Assembly (NCBI GenBank): GCA_964409235.1
Contig: CAYPCN010000001.1
Coordinates: 158,722-222,721 of the forward strand
Source of the DNA: CAINFV01 sp964409235
GTDB taxonomy: Bacteria; Chlamydiota; Chlamydiia; Chlamydiales; FEN-1388
Reading direction: 5' to 3'
Length of the DNA: 64,000 bases
Both the position numbers and the translations under genes were made by a program. Position 1 is the first letter of the stretch. Each line of letters starts with the position of its first letter. Under the pieces are notes generated by a model. It was not told where the DNA came from, ran no database searches, and worked only from the letters and a program-made list of their open reading frames with translations. Of the stretch, positions 1-8,549 are shown in pieces.

Positions 1-717
1 CTTAGGTTTGCGTTTGATGCCCGCTGTGTCGATCATCGTATAGGTCTGGGCCTTATGGGTGATCAGAGAATCGATGCTATCTCGTGTTGTGCCCGCTATG
101 GGGCTGACAATGCACCGATCCGAGCCTACGAGAGCGTTGAGCAGCATCGACTTCCCAACATTGGGCCGCCCGATGATGGCCACCTTGGGATGGCTCTCCT
201 CAAGAGGCGAGGACGGCTGCTCGGGAATGCGTTCCAGAAGCGCTAACAGCAGTTCGGCGATCTGATAGCGGTGCGTGGCTGATGTAGGGACCATCGGCTG
301 AATGCCAAGGCAGGAAAAAAGATAGATGCGGTCGAGGTGCGAGGTATTGTCCATTTTGTTGACGGCCAGGACAACAGGCTTCTTGGTGCGCCGAAGGATT
401 TTTGCGACCTCAAGGTCAAGAGACTGCGGCCCCGCCGTCCCATCGACGACGAGGATGAGGCCCTCGGCTTCTTCAATGGCGATTTCGGCCTGACGAGTGA
501 TCTCCTCCCCAAACAATGGGTCGCTAGAGAGCATCCCCCCAGTATCAACCACCTCAAAGGATCGACCAAAAAGGTCGCTCGTACCATACATCCGATCTCG
601 AGTCACACCCTCTTCTTCATCCACAATAGCCACTCGCTTTTTTACTATGCAGTTGAAGAGAGCAGATTTGCCGACATTAGGGCGGCCAATAATAGCGATT
701 TTTGGAAGAGGAGGCAT
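1..717 (-). CDS. der: GTPase Der (EngA), N-terminal half, cut by window edge
   Basis: Ribosome-assembly GTPase with two tandem G domains. The minus-strand reading frame opens at ATG 717 and is still open at base 1, giving 239 residues of a protein that usually has 430-490. The start is MPPLPKIAIIGRPNVGKSAL, so the first P-loop (GRPNVGKS) lies at residues 10-17. The first domain also has VVDTGG and VNKMD. A second GRPNVGKS and an IDTAG follow near residues 180-235, which is the hallmark of Der. The C-terminal KH-like domain lies outside the window. The 140 bases upstream hold no gene. In Chlamydia der lies close to the clpX/clpP/tig block; here about 36 kb, mostly T3S genes, separates them. 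Confidence 0.96.
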   Translation of the reverse strand, partial: MPPLPKIAIIGRPNVGKSALFNCIVKKRVAIVDEEEGVTRDRMYGTSDLFGRSFEVVDTGGMLSSDPLFGEEITRQAEIAIEEAEGLILVVDGTAGPQSLDLEVAKILRRTKKPVVLAVNKMDNTSHLDRIYLFSCLGIQPMVPTSATHRYQIAELLLALLERIPEQPSSPLEESHPKVAIIGRPNVGKSMLLNALVGSDRCIVSPIAGTTRDSIDSLITHKAQTYTMIDTAGIKRKPK

Positions 718-859
718 AATTTTAATTCTTTAAAGAAAGGACGAGTATAGATTGGTAATACATTTTTTGCCATTGCATTCAAGGCTTCGGCTTCCGCGCG
801 ATGATTCGTTCGGGATAGAAAGCGCGGAAGCCAAACGCCAAAGCGAGGGGCCGGCGTGT

Positions 860-2500
860 TCACGATCTACATGATATGTCACATCCGGTCTTTGCTACCG
901 GCAGCTTCCCTGTGGGACGGAACGACCCACACAGAGCGTCGAGAGCTGCTTGTTCAGCGCCAGGCATCTTTTCATAGGCAACGAGAGCTGAGGTGATGGG
1001 CTGGGGCAGCAATGCAAGCGCATACGGTGAGCCAAAGATCACATAGCGAAGCGTGCATCCAGAGGAGTACAGTTTCTGCAGGCCTTTGATCAAGGCTGGT
1101 GTAATGCCAAACGAAACAGGGGCCCGCTCTAGGTCGCAAAGCACCACGAGAAGCTCTTTTTTTGTTCCAAGAGCGCGGAGCACGCCATCGATCTCTTCGT
1201 GGCGAGGAGCTTTCGAAATCGCCGCAAGAGCGCTGTCTGGGTAGCGTACTATGAGATTGCGGACCATTGAACAGAGAGGAGTGGATCCTACGTGAAGGAT
1301 GAGCGTTGATTCAGGGGAAAACGTCCATCGCTCTCCGACATTTGTCAGGGCCTGTTGGTACAGCGTATGGCTCAGACGGAGTACCGCTTCAAGGCACAGA
1401 GAGGAACTTTCTTTAGGACGTTGATACCGACATTGCAATTCGAAGACCCTCCGTGCATGGGCGTCGATCTCTGCTGCAGAAAGGCGCTGCTCTTGGACGG
1501 CATTGACAATAGCATCGAAGCACTGCTCATACTGGTCACTGAGTATACACAGGTCGTTGCCAGCCCGTACGGCGCGCACTGCTGTCTCGGGGAGCGGCGT
1601 TGTGCCACGAGCTCCAGCCATGATGAGATCGTCGCTGAGTACAACCGTCGTCTCTTGGCATGGGAGGGTATGGCGAAGGATGGTTTGGCACCAAAATGTG
1701 GATAGAGAAGCAGGCGTGTCTCGGCTTTCCGTCTTTGGGAGAGCGATATGCGCTGTCATCACGCAATCGACATCGCATTCGAGCGCTTTCCTGAAAGGAA
1801 GTAGCTCCACGTGTTCGAGCTCTGCCATGGAAGATTCAACAACTGGCAATTCTGTGTGCGAGTCTTTAGAGGTATTCCCATGTCCTGGGAAGTGCTTAAC
1901 ACACGTGGCAATCCCATGCCGATGAAGTGTGCGTATGACGATGGCAATCTTGCGCGACACGTCTCTAGGGTTGTCTCCGAAAGAGCGGTCGTGGATGATC
2001 GGGTTGTTGGGATTGCTGTTGACATCAGCGACAGGCCCTAAAAAGAGGGTGAGCCCCACCTCTTTGGCACTAGCGGCCAGAGCCTCGGCCCATTTCTCTA
2101 CGAGCGCATCGTCGTCAATAGCGCCGATGCAAAGAGCCTTGGGCAGCTCAACAGTACCGTAATGACGCATGGAAAGACCCCATTCGAGGTCTTGGGCAAA
2201 TACCAGAGGGGCTTTAGCAAGCGAAGAGAGGTAGAGAATTCGTTCTTTAAGGCCTGTTGGCGTCCACGCCCCTTTGAAGAGTACTCCGCCAACTCTCTTT
2301 GTCGAGACGAGATCGTCCACCTCTTGGACAGCCTCTGCGAAGCCTATGTTCGGTCGTTCACACCTGAGCCTCTCTTCATCGCCGTAGTCCGCAATCATAA
2401 AGAGCATGGGTACCTTTTCTTCTAGAGGAAGAAGAGAGGGATCCGCCTCTAGGGAGTGTAGCTGGCAGAATGCCAAAAGCGCAAAAAGAAGTGGATACAT
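860..2500 (-). CDS. exported glycoside hydrolase family 3 (beta-N-acetylhexosaminidase, NagZ-like)
   Basis: Predicted to hydrolyse beta-linked N-acetylglucosamine, possibly from peptidoglycan fragments. The family signature KHFPGHGNTSKDSHTELP is complete, with the Asp-Ser-His that supplies the acid/base. VVLSDDLIM downstream carries the likely nucleophile Asp. About 546 aa, longer than cytosolic NagZ (about 340), because a C-terminal alpha/beta domain follows the barrel. The ATG at 2500 follows a G-run (GGGGGG) and begins MYPLLFALLAFCQLHSLEA, a good signal peptide, so the enzyme should act in the periplasm. A TTG five codons upstream (2515) is a less likely start. Divergent from the SulP gene across a 74-base spacer. 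The substrate is inferred, and other GH3 activities are possible. Confidence 0.88.
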   Translation of the reverse strand: MYPLLFALLAFCQLHSLEADPSLLPLEEKVPMLFMIADYGDEERLRCERPNIGFAEAVQEVDDLVSTKRVGGVLFKGAWTPTGLKERILYLSSLAKAPLVFAQDLEWGLSMRHYGTVELPKALCIGAIDDDALVEKWAEALAASAKEVGLTLFLGPVADVNSNPNNPIIHDRSFGDNPRDVSRKIAIVIRTLHRHGIATCVKHFPGHGNTSKDSHTELPVVESSMAELEHVELLPFRKALECDVDCVMTAHIALPKTESRDTPASLSTFWCQTILRHTLPCQETTVVLSDDLIMAGARGTTPLPETAVRAVRAGNDLCILSDQYEQCFDAIVNAVQEQRLSAAEIDAHARRVFELQCRYQRPKESSSLCLEAVLRLSHTLYQQALTNVGERWTFSPESTLILHVGSTPLCSMVRNLIVRYPDSALAAISKAPRHEEIDGVLRALGTKKELLVVLCDLERAPVSFGITPALIKGLQKLYSSGCTLRYVIFGSPYALALLPQPITSALVAYEKMPGAEQAALDALCGSFRPTGKLPVAKTGCDISCRS

Positions 2501-2574
2501 AAACACGCCCCCCAAAAAAGCTTATCGTAAAAAAGGAAGATCAAGGGATCATAGAGAAAAATGCGTTATTTTGT

Positions 2575-4431
2575 ATGAGATATTTTTTTTCACAACTGCT
2601 ATCTGGGCCTGATGCCCTGTCTTTTGATGGGCTGATCAAAGATGCACAGGGGTATACCCTGTCGAAGGCCCGTCGCGACCTTGCAGCTGCCATCTCCGTG
2701 GCACTGCTGTCGATACCGCAGGCGTTGGCGTACTCTATCGTGGTAGGCGTTCCTCCCATCGCTGGGATTATTTCAATGGTCTTGGGAACGGCTATCGCCT
2801 CTCTGGTGACTTCGTCGAGTCATCTCGTCATTGGTCCGAATAATGCGACCTGCCTTTTGGTGCAGGTGGCAACGACAGAAATCTTCCAGAAATTTTATCT
2901 GGGAACAGAGGGGGCGGTGCGCACAGAACTGTCCTTTGAGCTTCTCACTGTGATGACGCTGCTCATAGGCATCACGCAAGTGGTGGCCTCGCTGTTTAAA
3001 CTCGGGCGCCTGATCCAATTTGTCAGCCATGCGGTCGTCGTCGGCTATATTGCCGGGACGGCGATGGCGCTCATCGTCAGCCAGCTCTTTCCCCTGATGG
3101 GACTACGGTGCCCTGACGATCTGGAGACCCTCTATCAGAAGGCGTTGTATCTGATTGCCCATCTGTACGAGGTTCCTTTGGTGACGGTTGCCGTGGGAGG
3201 GGCTTCGCTTGCCCTCCTTGTTGTGCTCCGCCGCTGTCGGTGGCCCCTGCTCGCCACATTGGCGATGCTGGTGGTGATGACCTCGTCTGTTGCTCTGCTG
3301 AGAGTCCTCCCACTGCCTGAGGAGTGGGGCTCTACGGTCCAGCTGATTGCCGTTGGAGACATCTCGATGTCGTCGCTGGTATGGAAGCCCCCCATCGTTG
3401 ACCTGCGGATGCTCAACGCCATGCTGCCCATTGCCTTTGCGATCGCACTCATCGGCATGCTGGAGGCCAATGCGATCGCCAAGTCTATTTCTGCGAGGAC
3501 AGGACAGCGGCTCAACGGCAATCAAGAGGTGTTTGCCCTCGGCTGCTCGAATTTCTTCCTCTCGTTTTTTGGGGGGCTGCCCTGTTCAGGAAGCGCGTCG
3601 CGGAGCAGCATGAATGTGGAGATAGGAGCTGCCACTCGCTTTGCGGCCTTCTATAGCGGTCTGATCGTCGTCGTATTGGTATTCTGCCTGGGACCGATGA
3701 TTTCCATGATTCCCAAAGCTTCGCTGGCAGCGCTGCTCATTGCTGCCGCCTTTCGCATTGTGGACCTTTCTCAAGTACGCCTTTGCTGGAAGGCAACGCG
3801 TTCTGATGCCCTGGTGCTGGTCGTCACCTTTCTCTCGTGTTTGTTCTTTAGCCTGCCATTGGCATTCTACATGGGTGTGGCCCTGTCGATCATCCTGTAT
3901 TTGCGGAAAGCGGCCACCCCTCGCGTCGTCGAATATATCTACCATGAATCTACAGGAGAGATTCGCCAGGCAACAGAAGAAGCAAAGCTCTTCCCATACG
4001 CTATTCGGCTGATCAATGTCGAAGGGGAGCTCTTTTTTGGGGCGACGGACCTATTTCAGTATGCGCTTCGAGCCATTGCCGAAGATGACATCGCCACAAG
4101 GGTGATCCTCCTTCGCTTGAAACACGTCCATGATTTAGACGCTACGACGGCGCTGGCTCTCCGTCAATTGAAGGACTACCTCCAGCAAAGTGGGCGCAGC
4201 CTCGTCATCTGTAGCGTCCCTCCGCATGTCCTCGAGCTGCTGGAAAATGTGGGGCTGATCGACGACCTTGGTCGAGACAATGTCATCCTCTTTGACAGCC
4301 GAGCCCCTCATGCTTGGCTCGAGCAATCTTTGCAACGCGCACGCTACCTGCTGCGCCATGGGGTCACAAAAGAGGGTGAGGACGCGCTCATTCCCGAAAG
4401 AATCCCGGTCGCGGAACAGGATCCCATTTGA
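2575..4431 (+). CDS. SulP family inorganic anion transporter with STAS domain
   Basis: 618-aa inner-membrane permease of the SulP/SLC26 family, which carries sulfate, bicarbonate or other anions. The N-terminal segment SIPQALAYSIVVGVPPIAG is the family signature in the first helices. About ten further hydrophobic segments run to residue 440. A cytoplasmic STAS domain follows (about 465-590) with HDLDATTALALRQL, the conserved loop around the regulatory Asp/Thr. The substrate cannot be told from sequence. No clear Shine-Dalgarno site precedes the ATG. Its 3' end overlaps the convergent YidD-like gene by 44 bases. Divergent from the GH3 gene. Confidence 0.93.
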   Translation: MRYFFSQLLSGPDALSFDGLIKDAQGYTLSKARRDLAAAISVALLSIPQALAYSIVVGVPPIAGIISMVLGTAIASLVTSSSHLVIGPNNATCLLVQVATTEIFQKFYLGTEGAVRTELSFELLTVMTLLIGITQVVASLFKLGRLIQFVSHAVVVGYIAGTAMALIVSQLFPLMGLRCPDDLETLYQKALYLIAHLYEVPLVTVAVGGASLALLVVLRRCRWPLLATLAMLVVMTSSVALLRVLPLPEEWGSTVQLIAVGDISMSSLVWKPPIVDLRMLNAMLPIAFAIALIGMLEANAIAKSISARTGQRLNGNQEVFALGCSNFFLSFFGGLPCSGSASRSSMNVEIGAATRFAAFYSGLIVVVLVFCLGPMISMIPKASLAALLIAAAFRIVDLSQVRLCWKATRSDALVLVVTFLSCLFFSLPLAFYMGVALSIILYLRKAATPRVVEYIYHESTGEIRQATEEAKLFPYAIRLINVEGELFFGATDLFQYALRAIAEDDIATRVILLRLKHVHDLDATTALALRQLKDYLQQSGRSLVICSVPPHVLELLENVGLIDDLGRDNVILFDSRAPHAWLEQSLQRARYLLRHGVTKEGEDALIPERIPVAEQDPI

Positions 4432-4786
4432 GGTACCCACACCGCAGCTTCTTCGTCCGATACACCCACTCTTCGTTGTTTTCGCGGAGGAGGCGGTCGC
4501 ATCCGAGGATAAAGCCCTGCCCTGCTCCCCAATAGAGGATCGCGCGACGCATGTATTCGGAGCTGCTCGGGACAAAATGGCTGCGCGGGCCATCGGCTTC
4601 AGAAAGCCATTGCTGGTGAAAGCAGATCAGGTACAGGCCTGGAGAATAGGAGACCGTAGGAGGGGTGCGCCGCGGAGGTTGCACCAATGAGGCGTCGGCA
4701 CCCCACGGCTCTTCAGCGTAGGTCCATACTGCGAAAAGGCTACAGAGAGCCACGGAGATGGATATCCGCACCGCTGTGGTTACCAT
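4388..4786 (-). CDS. secreted YidD-like protein (second YidD paralogue)
   Basis: 132 aa with a cleavable-looking signal peptide (residues 1-24, ending TYAEE). The rest follows the YidD pattern: FVPSSSEYMRRAI matches the F-PSCS-Y---AI core, then G-GQGFILGCDRLLR and a C-terminal WDPVP. Cysteines of the classic motif are replaced by Ser. The start overlaps the stop of the upstream lipoprotein gene by seven bases, so the two are probably translationally coupled. YidD proper assists membrane protein insertion at the inner face of the membrane. The signal peptide here suggests an exported derivative with a different job. A true yidD exists at 48992-49267. The end overlaps sulP on the opposite strand. 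Confidence 0.72.
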   Translation of the reverse strand: MVTTAVRISISVALCSLFAVWTYAEEPWGADASLVQPPRRTPPTVSYSPGLYLICFHQQWLSEADGPRSHFVPSSSEYMRRAILYWGAGQGFILGCDRLLRENNEEWVYRTKKLRCGYLKWDPVPRPGFFRE

Positions 4787-5742
4787 TGGTACCGCACCTG
4801 TTGCAAGGGGAACAGCTTGTAGCGCTCCAGGTAGGGCTTAGCGATCTGCTCTCGCAGTCGTTGATTGTACAGATCGGCCGCCAGGCCGGCACCAGTAATG
4901 CCGCCAAGGTACCAGCCGCCTTCAAACCCTCCGGCGATGATAGCGGCGGCCTGCTGATGAGCCGCGAACAGCTGGACAGTAGCAACGATGAAGAGGGTAT
5001 TCATGGCCAATGCCGTTGCTGCGGTCTGATACTGGCGGACATAGAAGTAACCACTTCCTGGGAGAAGAGCATTGAGGAGACAGGCTGTTGTTGGGTCCTT
5101 TCGGCTCCGAAGGTAGGCTGCTGCAATGGCAATGGCATCGTCGCTCTCCTGCGTACCGACGCGAGCTGCCAGCGCTGGCGCTGCAGACAGCGACCCGTCA
5201 TCATTCAAGGCGATCGTCTGGAATAGCGGCAACCTCGTGCGAAGGAGATCGTCAGCGGGAAGAACATTGATAAGGCGGGACGCTTCGTCGAGGCGATTGA
5301 GGTGGGAATACGCTTCGTACAGGAGGCTGATACAGTCTCTTGCGAGATCTGGATCTGTAATGCGAACGGAAGTCTGCACTTTTTCCCACAGGTCGACGGC
5401 CTCTTGGGATTTTCTTCCGAGAGTGTAGGTGAGGAGTAAGGCGTGGATGAGCTGTGCGGTGTGGGGCGGAGACGCGTCGCCGAGGAGAAAGCGCGACCGA
5501 TGGAAGCAGGTGATAGCTCGGTAATAATCCCCTTCTCGGGCAAAACATCGACCGAGATGGTACTCTTGCCCCCATTGGGAGAGACTCTCTTCCTCCGTTA
5601 ATGCTGGAGGAGGGGTGGGGAGCTTGCTGATCTCCTCTGGAAAGACAATGGTCGAAAGAGGTAGTGGGGGCTCCGTGGGCATTTTCACGCAGCTCACCGC
5701 TACGAACGGTGCGAGACAGACGAAGAGGAAGAGCTTGAACAT
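4780..5742 (-). CDS. TPR lipoprotein with C-terminal LPGSG-type membrane domain
   Basis: 320 aa. The N-terminus MFKLFLFVCLAPFVAVSC has a lipobox (AVSC), so it is probably lipidated at Cys18. Residues about 55-215 are helical and TPR-like (YYRAITCFHRSRFLL, EAYSHLNRLDEASRLI). The C-terminal part starts LNALLPGSGYFYVRQYQTA and contains two hydrophobic segments, then a GGWYLGGITGAG motif and a conserved-looking YNQRLRE. LPGSG-type domains of this kind are known to me next to YidD-like proteins in other envelope-bearing bacteria, which agrees with the coupled gene downstream. The exact function is unknown; a role in envelope assembly is an inference. The gene ends 52 bases before the sctC end region. 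Confidence 0.7.
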   Translation of the reverse strand: MFKLFLFVCLAPFVAVSCVKMPTEPPLPLSTIVFPEEISKLPTPPPALTEEESLSQWGQEYHLGRCFAREGDYYRAITCFHRSRFLLGDASPPHTAQLIHALLLTYTLGRKSQEAVDLWEKVQTSVRITDPDLARDCISLLYEAYSHLNRLDEASRLINVLPADDLLRTRLPLFQTIALNDDGSLSAAPALAARVGTQESDDAIAIAAAYLRSRKDPTTACLLNALLPGSGYFYVRQYQTAATALAMNTLFIVATVQLFAAHQQAAAIIAGGFEGGWYLGGITGAGLAADLYNQRLREQIAKPYLERYKLFPLQQVRYQW

Positions 5743-5794
5743 AGGAGTACGCTTACGCTACTGACTTGCTCCCGAGGAGTGCTCATAGAGCACT

Positions 5795-8281
5795 CTACGG
5801 GAACATGTTAGGTTCGATGTTGAGAATCGCCTTCAAGTCATCAATTTGCTTTGCCCATCCTTGTTCGTTGACTCGAGATTTTTCTTTCAGAACCTGCTCT
5901 TGGCGTTTTGTGATTTCGTCGACGTCTTCTTCGGTGTCGATGATGATAGGCCGGATGAAAATCATTAAATTTCGCTTGCCGCCCGACTGGGTCTTTGCTC
6001 CGAAGAGGTTGCCGATGATCGGCAACGAGCCTAGACACGGAATCCGATTGCTAACGATATTTTGGCTCTCTTGAATAAGCCCTGAGAGAACCAAAAAGTG
6101 GTCGGATGGCATGTGAACGCGGGTGATGGTCCTCGACTCATTGACAGTAGCAGGAGGAGCTTCTGTTCCTCCTTGGTTGGTCACCTCTTGCTGGTCAACG
6201 CGGCTGACTCGTTGCTCAATGATCAGGGTTACTGTTTCTCTGGAGCTGATGAGGGGGGTGACCTTCAGTAAGATTCCCGTTTCTACGGTATTGTAATTGG
6301 TGGCGACGATTGCCGATGGCGATCCTGATGTTGAGTTCGCAATGGACTGTCCCTTGATCGGCGTTTGCTGCCCGACAAAGACTTCGGCGGGGATGTTGTG
6401 CTCTGTCAAAATTTTGGGGTTGAAGACAATGTGCGTCTCTTGATCGCTCTGGAGTGCTTGGACAAGGGCTCCTGTGGAGCGGAACCCATGGCCCATAAAT
6501 TTAATCTTCCTCCCCAAAGCTCCTGCCGAAAGCCCTCCAGGAGCCGGTGGTGGGATAATTTGTACGGGAGTAGATTGCTGGACACTATTGAAAGCCGAGA
6601 TGAAGGGCGGAGCGTCGGGGTTGATAAAGCCAAGTTGAGACCCAAAGTTCCTCCGCTGAATTCTTCCAGCCCACTCAACGCTAAACTGCAGGGCATTTGT
6701 CAGTGTGGTCTCGAGCACGAGCGCTTCGATAAACACTTGGCGGACTGGAATGTCGATCTGATTAATAAGGCTTTTGACCTTGTCAAGACTGGCCGGCGTG
6801 CCTGTGAAGACAATGGTATTGTTGTCGTCAACGGGCTGTAAGCTGTTCAGGGTGACGATGAGATCAGATTGAGAGATTTCTGGGTTGACAGCTGCGCCGG
6901 GTTGAGGGCCACCTGCTTGGCCTCCTCCTGTGAGGCTGGTGGCAATGGCCCGCAATGCCATCGCCACTTCTTCACTCTTCCGGTATTGCAGGCGATAGAT
7001 CAAAAATTGCGTGGATTCAACCGTGCCGATGGGAAGGCCCGTGTCAAAAAGCTTCTTCCGCTGCGCTACGCGGAGGGCTGCTCTTGCCTCTTGAACTGTC
7101 ATCTTGTCCAGCTGAGATCGATCAAGCCCTTGCTCGAATAACAGTCGCTTGAGTTCGTCTACGCTCAATGCTTCGAGTTCCTGCTCTGTCCTCGAGGACT
7201 GTTCACGACGCTGTTTTTCGCGAGCCTTGGCAGCTGCTTCTGGATCAAATTTCATATTGTCGAGGAGGCCGGACTGAGAGATATTTAAATCGATGGCCTG
7301 CATGATCGAAAGACTTTTTTCGATGAGAAAGGGCGTGGAAACAATGAATACACTGTTTGACCCGGCATGGGGGACGAGGATCAGCGGTTTGTTGGCTGCC
7401 AATGGCGTGACGACGCGTTCTGCCAGAGCGACAAGAGTGGCGGGAGAGGTGTTGATGGCAACGTACTGCCCGATCTCGAGGCCGCCGGAAGGGAGGTCCA
7501 TCTTCTTGATGATGCTGGCGATGCGAATGAGGTTTTCGGTCACGTCGCTGGCGACGATGGTAGAATCACCAAGAGCTTCGACGATCGCGCCTTCTGTCAC
7601 CATGGTTTTGACAATGATGGCGCATTGGTCTGCTGGGATGTTTTGGAGGACGAAGACTTGCGTGGCAATCTGTGGGCCATCGATGCCTTCGTGCTCTCGG
7701 GCAAGGCGTCCGGCCCCTTTGACAGCTGGATTGGTATGAATTAAAAAGGCCTCCCCCTCTTCAAGGACCGAATAGCCGTGAGCGCGCAAGCTCTGCAGCA
7801 CCAATGCCATGACAGCTTCTAAGGTGTTAGGAGTGTCGGAAATGGTGGTGACGGTGAACTGGAGTTCTTGGGGGTTGTAGATGAAATTTTTGCCTGTCAG
7901 CCGGCTGACGTATTTGAGAACCTCGGTGATGCTGACATTGTTAAAGTTGATGACAGGCCCCTCGCCAAAGGCTCTGGAAGGGGAAGATCCTTGGGCCTGC
8001 TGCGCGGGCTGTGTGGATGGTGCGACCGCCTCTGTGGCTGCCCTTTCGCGCGCCGCTCGTTCGCGCTGCTCTTGCTCCTTTCTCTCTTTGATCTCTTTGC
8101 GTAACTTAGGGGTGCCTCTCTCTTCTGTGAGAGACTCATACGTGGATCGAGAGGGCGCTGGCGAAGAAGGCACGTCTGATGGGGGAGGGGTGAGGAGTCG
8201 TGGCTGATCTTCAGCACCAAGGTGGGGAAGAGTACAGCATGCAACTGAGCACAAGCATGAGAGAAAGAAGGGCTTGTTCAT
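5795..8281 (-). CDS. sctC: type III secretion outer-membrane secretin SctC (CdsC, CT674-like)
   Basis: 828-aa ring protein forming the outer-membrane channel of the injectisome. Signal peptide at residues 1-23 (MNKPFFLSCLCSVACCTLPH), then a Pro/Ser/Glu-rich linker to about residue 105. Periplasmic N-domains begin INFNNVSITEVLKYVSRLTG. The C-terminal secretin core includes RQVFIEALVLETTL, VFVGQQTPIKGQ and the signature FLVLSGLIQESQNIVSNRIP followed by CLGSLPIIGNLFG. Last gene of the minus-strand T3S block. The gene order sctC-pkn5-sctQ is that of chlamydial CT674-CT672. A GAGGAA sequence lies about 12-17 bases before the ATG. Confidence 0.96.
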   Translation of the reverse strand: MNKPFFLSCLCSVACCTLPHLGAEDQPRLLTPPPSDVPSSPAPSRSTYESLTEERGTPKLRKEIKERKEQEQRERAARERAATEAVAPSTQPAQQAQGSSPSRAFGEGPVINFNNVSITEVLKYVSRLTGKNFIYNPQELQFTVTTISDTPNTLEAVMALVLQSLRAHGYSVLEEGEAFLIHTNPAVKGAGRLAREHEGIDGPQIATQVFVLQNIPADQCAIIVKTMVTEGAIVEALGDSTIVASDVTENLIRIASIIKKMDLPSGGLEIGQYVAINTSPATLVALAERVVTPLAANKPLILVPHAGSNSVFIVSTPFLIEKSLSIMQAIDLNISQSGLLDNMKFDPEAAAKAREKQRREQSSRTEQELEALSVDELKRLLFEQGLDRSQLDKMTVQEARAALRVAQRKKLFDTGLPIGTVESTQFLIYRLQYRKSEEVAMALRAIATSLTGGGQAGGPQPGAAVNPEISQSDLIVTLNSLQPVDDNNTIVFTGTPASLDKVKSLINQIDIPVRQVFIEALVLETTLTNALQFSVEWAGRIQRRNFGSQLGFINPDAPPFISAFNSVQQSTPVQIIPPPAPGGLSAGALGRKIKFMGHGFRSTGALVQALQSDQETHIVFNPKILTEHNIPAEVFVGQQTPIKGQSIANSTSGSPSAIVATNYNTVETGILLKVTPLISSRETVTLIIEQRVSRVDQQEVTNQGGTEAPPATVNESRTITRVHMPSDHFLVLSGLIQESQNIVSNRIPCLGSLPIIGNLFGAKTQSGGKRNLMIFIRPIIIDTEEDVDEITKRQEQVLKEKSRVNEQGWAKQIDDLKAILNIEPNMFP

Positions 8282-8549
8282 CGTCCGTTGTGTTCCTCAT
8301 TTCAAATCTGGATTGGCATTCTTTTATCCCATCACGCCCTATTTATTTTCCATTTTTTCGAACAGATTCTACCAATGCGGACCTGTATACATGGCCGCGA
8401 CTTGCCATTCCAAATGCGGCCTATCGATCTACATTGAGAAGCGCGATGCTACATTTTCGGGAACTGCGGCTGTACAGTTTCAAGAATATGCTGCACATTG
8501 CACATGGCTCACGCGGCTTCGATGCCGCATGCCAGCCTCGCTCACGAAC
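8282..8549. other. intergenic gap between pkn5 and sctC with possible degenerate repeat
   Basis: The 268 bases hold no supportable gene. Around 8491-8509 the sequence TGCACATTGCACATGGCT resembles the right end of the dispersed inverted-repeat element described below (differing at three or so positions). A weak counterpart of the left end (GCGATGCTACATTTT) lies near 8442. If real this is an old, decayed copy about 70 bases long. No convincing promoter for sctC was found. Confidence 0.3.

Noticed and set aside
645..863. 72-codon minus-strand open frame upstream of and overlapping der
   Set aside because: Overlaps the der start in another frame and has no protein-like composition or ribosome site.
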